Shown: piece by piece, positions 5,077 through 6,121 of the stretch
Layout of the letters: each line of letters opens with the position of its first letter
Position numbering within the stretch: position 1 is the stretch's first letter
Assembly (NCBI GenBank): GCA_021768055.1
Contig: JAASSE010000071.1
Span: 1-6,121 of the forward strand
Source: Gammaproteobacteria bacterium
Lineage (GTDB): Bacteria > Pseudomonadota > Gammaproteobacteria > SZUA-229
Length of the DNA: 6,121 bases
Direction of reading: 5' to 3'
The notes under the pieces: model-generated
What the model saw: the letters and a program-made list of their open reading frames with translations, nothing else
The model's database searches: none
Told to the model about the DNA's origin: nothing
Translations under genes and position numbers: made by a program

Positions 5077-5895
5077 ATGAAATATATGGTACGTTCATTC
5101 CTGGCCTTTGCTGCCTTGTTTTTCATGATCAGCAGTGTCCATGCTGCCGATGATTCACCCGTACTGTCCCGCATCAAGAATTCAGGAAAACTTGTGCTCG
5201 GCACTTCCGGCACCATGCCGTTGATGTCGGAAAAGCTGATGACGGGCGAGATTACCGGCTTTGATGTCGATGTTGCCAGGGCCATGGCTGAGAGCATGGG
5301 TGTTGATCTGGTCATAAAACCATTACCTTTTGACAAGCTCATTCCTGCACTTGAAACCGGAAAGGTTGATGTCGTGCTTTCCAATATGACCATGACAGTG
5401 GACAGAAACATGCGTGTCGCCTTTGCCGGCCCATACTTTGTATCCGGAAAATGCCTGGTTACCAAAGAACAGAAAATGGCTGAAGCAGATGAACCAGAAG
5501 ACCTGGAAAACACAGATGCAAGCATTGCAGTCATCAAAGGCACTACCAGCGAAGTTTTCGTAAAGGAATTGATGCCGAGTGTTAAACGCGTGCCGGTATC
5601 GGACGTTAACAAGGGCACAAACATGGTTGCAAAAGGCGAGGTCAATGCTTTTCTTTCCGACTTTCCTATTTGCCTGAGCGTAATGAAACGTTATCCGAAC
5701 AGCGGTTTCCAGTCAGTTGTATCGCTGTTGACGTATGAGCCTATCGGCATCGCACTGCCTGCCAATGACCCGTTGTTCATCAATCTGGCGGAAAATTTCA
5801 TAGATCGCGCGGAAAACGTCGGCCTGATGCAGTCACTGGCTGTTAAATGGTTTGGCGAGATCAAGCTGACCGCTATTAGCAATCAAGGCAAGTAA
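5077..5895 (+). CDS. Periplasmic solute-binding protein, family 3 (amino-acid type)
   Basis: The 272-residue product has a type I signal peptide with likely cleavage after VHA (21-23). The mature part is a complete two-lobe family 3 binding protein: LGTSGTMPLM (41-50), the family signature GFDVDVARAMA (61-71), MTMTVDRNMRVAFAGPY (104-120), KGTTSE (154-159) and GEVNAFLSD (187-195). By analogy with the lysine/arginine/ornithine and glutamine binding proteins, Arg110 would hold the ligand carboxylate and Asp195 its amino group, which favours an amino acid or similar ligand. The identity of the ligand is not readable. Cys126 and Cys199 are the only mature cysteines and could pair. AAGGA at 5065-5069, seven bases before the ATG, is a good ribosome site. 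No permease or ATPase gene follows within the window, so it either serves a transporter encoded elsewhere or has a sensory role. Confidence 0.92.
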   Translation: MKYMVRSFLAFAALFFMISSVHAADDSPVLSRIKNSGKLVLGTSGTMPLMSEKLMTGEITGFDVDVARAMAESMGVDLVIKPLPFDKLIPALETGKVDVVLSNMTMTVDRNMRVAFAGPYFVSGKCLVTKEQKMAEADEPEDLENTDASIAVIKGTTSEVFVKELMPSVKRVPVSDVNKGTNMVAKGEVNAFLSDFPICLSVMKRYPNSGFQSVVSLLTYEPIGIALPANDPLFINLAENFIDRAENVGLMQSLAVKWFGEIKLTAISNQGK

Positions 5896-5958
5896 TATTA
5901 ACGTACCGATTTATGCTAAAAGTTTGAAAAAGGAAAAATAACCGTCAAGGTAATTACT

Positions 5959-6121
5959 ATGGCGAGTCTAAGTACTGCTCAATTCATGCAGAAGGCGAGC
6001 AATTATGGTTTACAGGAATTCCTGGATATTATGGGCGAGCTGTCTCAGGAGAGCACCAAAAAGGGATTGCTTTCGAGACTGCAAAAAGAACTGATTACAC
6101 TTGGCCTGGCTTTGTTTAAAA
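5959..6121 (+). CDS. Unrecognised gene, 5' part only
   Basis: An ATG at 5959 is preceded at eight bases by AAGG (5947-5950), and the frame stays open for 54 codons to the right edge. The visible part starts MASLSTAQFMQKASNYGLQE and continues with a lysine-rich helix-like stretch (residues 34-44) and a hydrophobic end (ITLGLALF). It looks alpha-helical and has no signal peptide. I do not recognise the family. The good ribosome site and the 63-base gap after the binding-protein gene support a real gene; a readthrough transcript from upstream is possible since no terminator is seen. Confidence 0.6.
   Translation, partial: MASLSTAQFMQKASNYGLQEFLDIMGELSQESTKKGLLSRLQKELITLGLALFK

Noticed and set aside
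5052..5645. Minus-strand open frame of 197 codons
   Set aside because: It is antisense to the solute-binding protein gene, which has a signal peptide, ribosome site and full family signature. The antisense product is Ser/Thr-rich low-information sequence.
1..6121. CRISPR, tRNA, rRNA, riboswitch, insertion sequence and defence-island content
   Set aside because: No direct-repeat arrays, structured RNA signatures, transposase frames or recognised defence genes were found on either strand. The HKD protein alone is not enough to claim a defence system.

Overview
This window is ordinary-looking, densely packed chromosomal DNA from a Gram-negative bacterium, most likely a gammaproteobacterium. The evidence is a MltC-type lytic transglycosylase, a Tat-exported aldo/keto reductase, a lipobox lipoprotein, a periplasmic solute-binding protein and a BEM46-type membrane-anchored hydrolase. 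The genus cannot be read from the sequence. No rRNA, tRNA, CRISPR array, transposase, phage gene or attachment site was seen.

Layout, left to right. (1) 1-709, minus strand: a membrane-anchored alpha/beta hydrolase, cut by the left edge before its catalytic histidine. (2) 821-1378, plus: a single-HKD phospholipase D-like protein with a C-terminal cysteine cluster, divergent from the hydrolase. (3) 1367-1801, minus: a small lipoprotein with an allene oxide cyclase-like barrel, converging on the HKD gene with a 12-base overlap. (4) 1831-2133, plus: a small conserved protein of unknown function, divergent from the lipoprotein across 29 bases. (5) 2167-2775, plus: a DUF4202 protein, probably cotranscribed with gene 4. 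(6) 2832-3740, plus: a Tat-exported aldo/keto reductase. (7) 3803-4993, plus, TTG start: a MltC-like lytic transglycosylase with a cleavable signal peptide in place of a lipobox. (8) 5077-5895, plus: a family 3 solute-binding protein with no transporter partner in view. (9) 5959 to the right edge, plus: the start of an unrecognised gene.

There is no obvious shared pathway. Genes 6, 7 and 8 lie head to tail and all encode exported periplasmic proteins, and gene 3 is a predicted outer-membrane lipoprotein, so the window leans towards envelope functions. The gaps between genes 5-6, 6-7 and 7-8 (56 to 83 bases) are large enough for separate promoters, and candidates are visible in two of them. 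I did not find a clearly new multi-gene system. The points most worth following are the under-characterised families (the HKD protein with Cys cluster, the AOC-like lipoprotein, the small HRKEGD-motif protein beside DUF4202) and the periplasmic location of a reductase that should need a nicotinamide cofactor.
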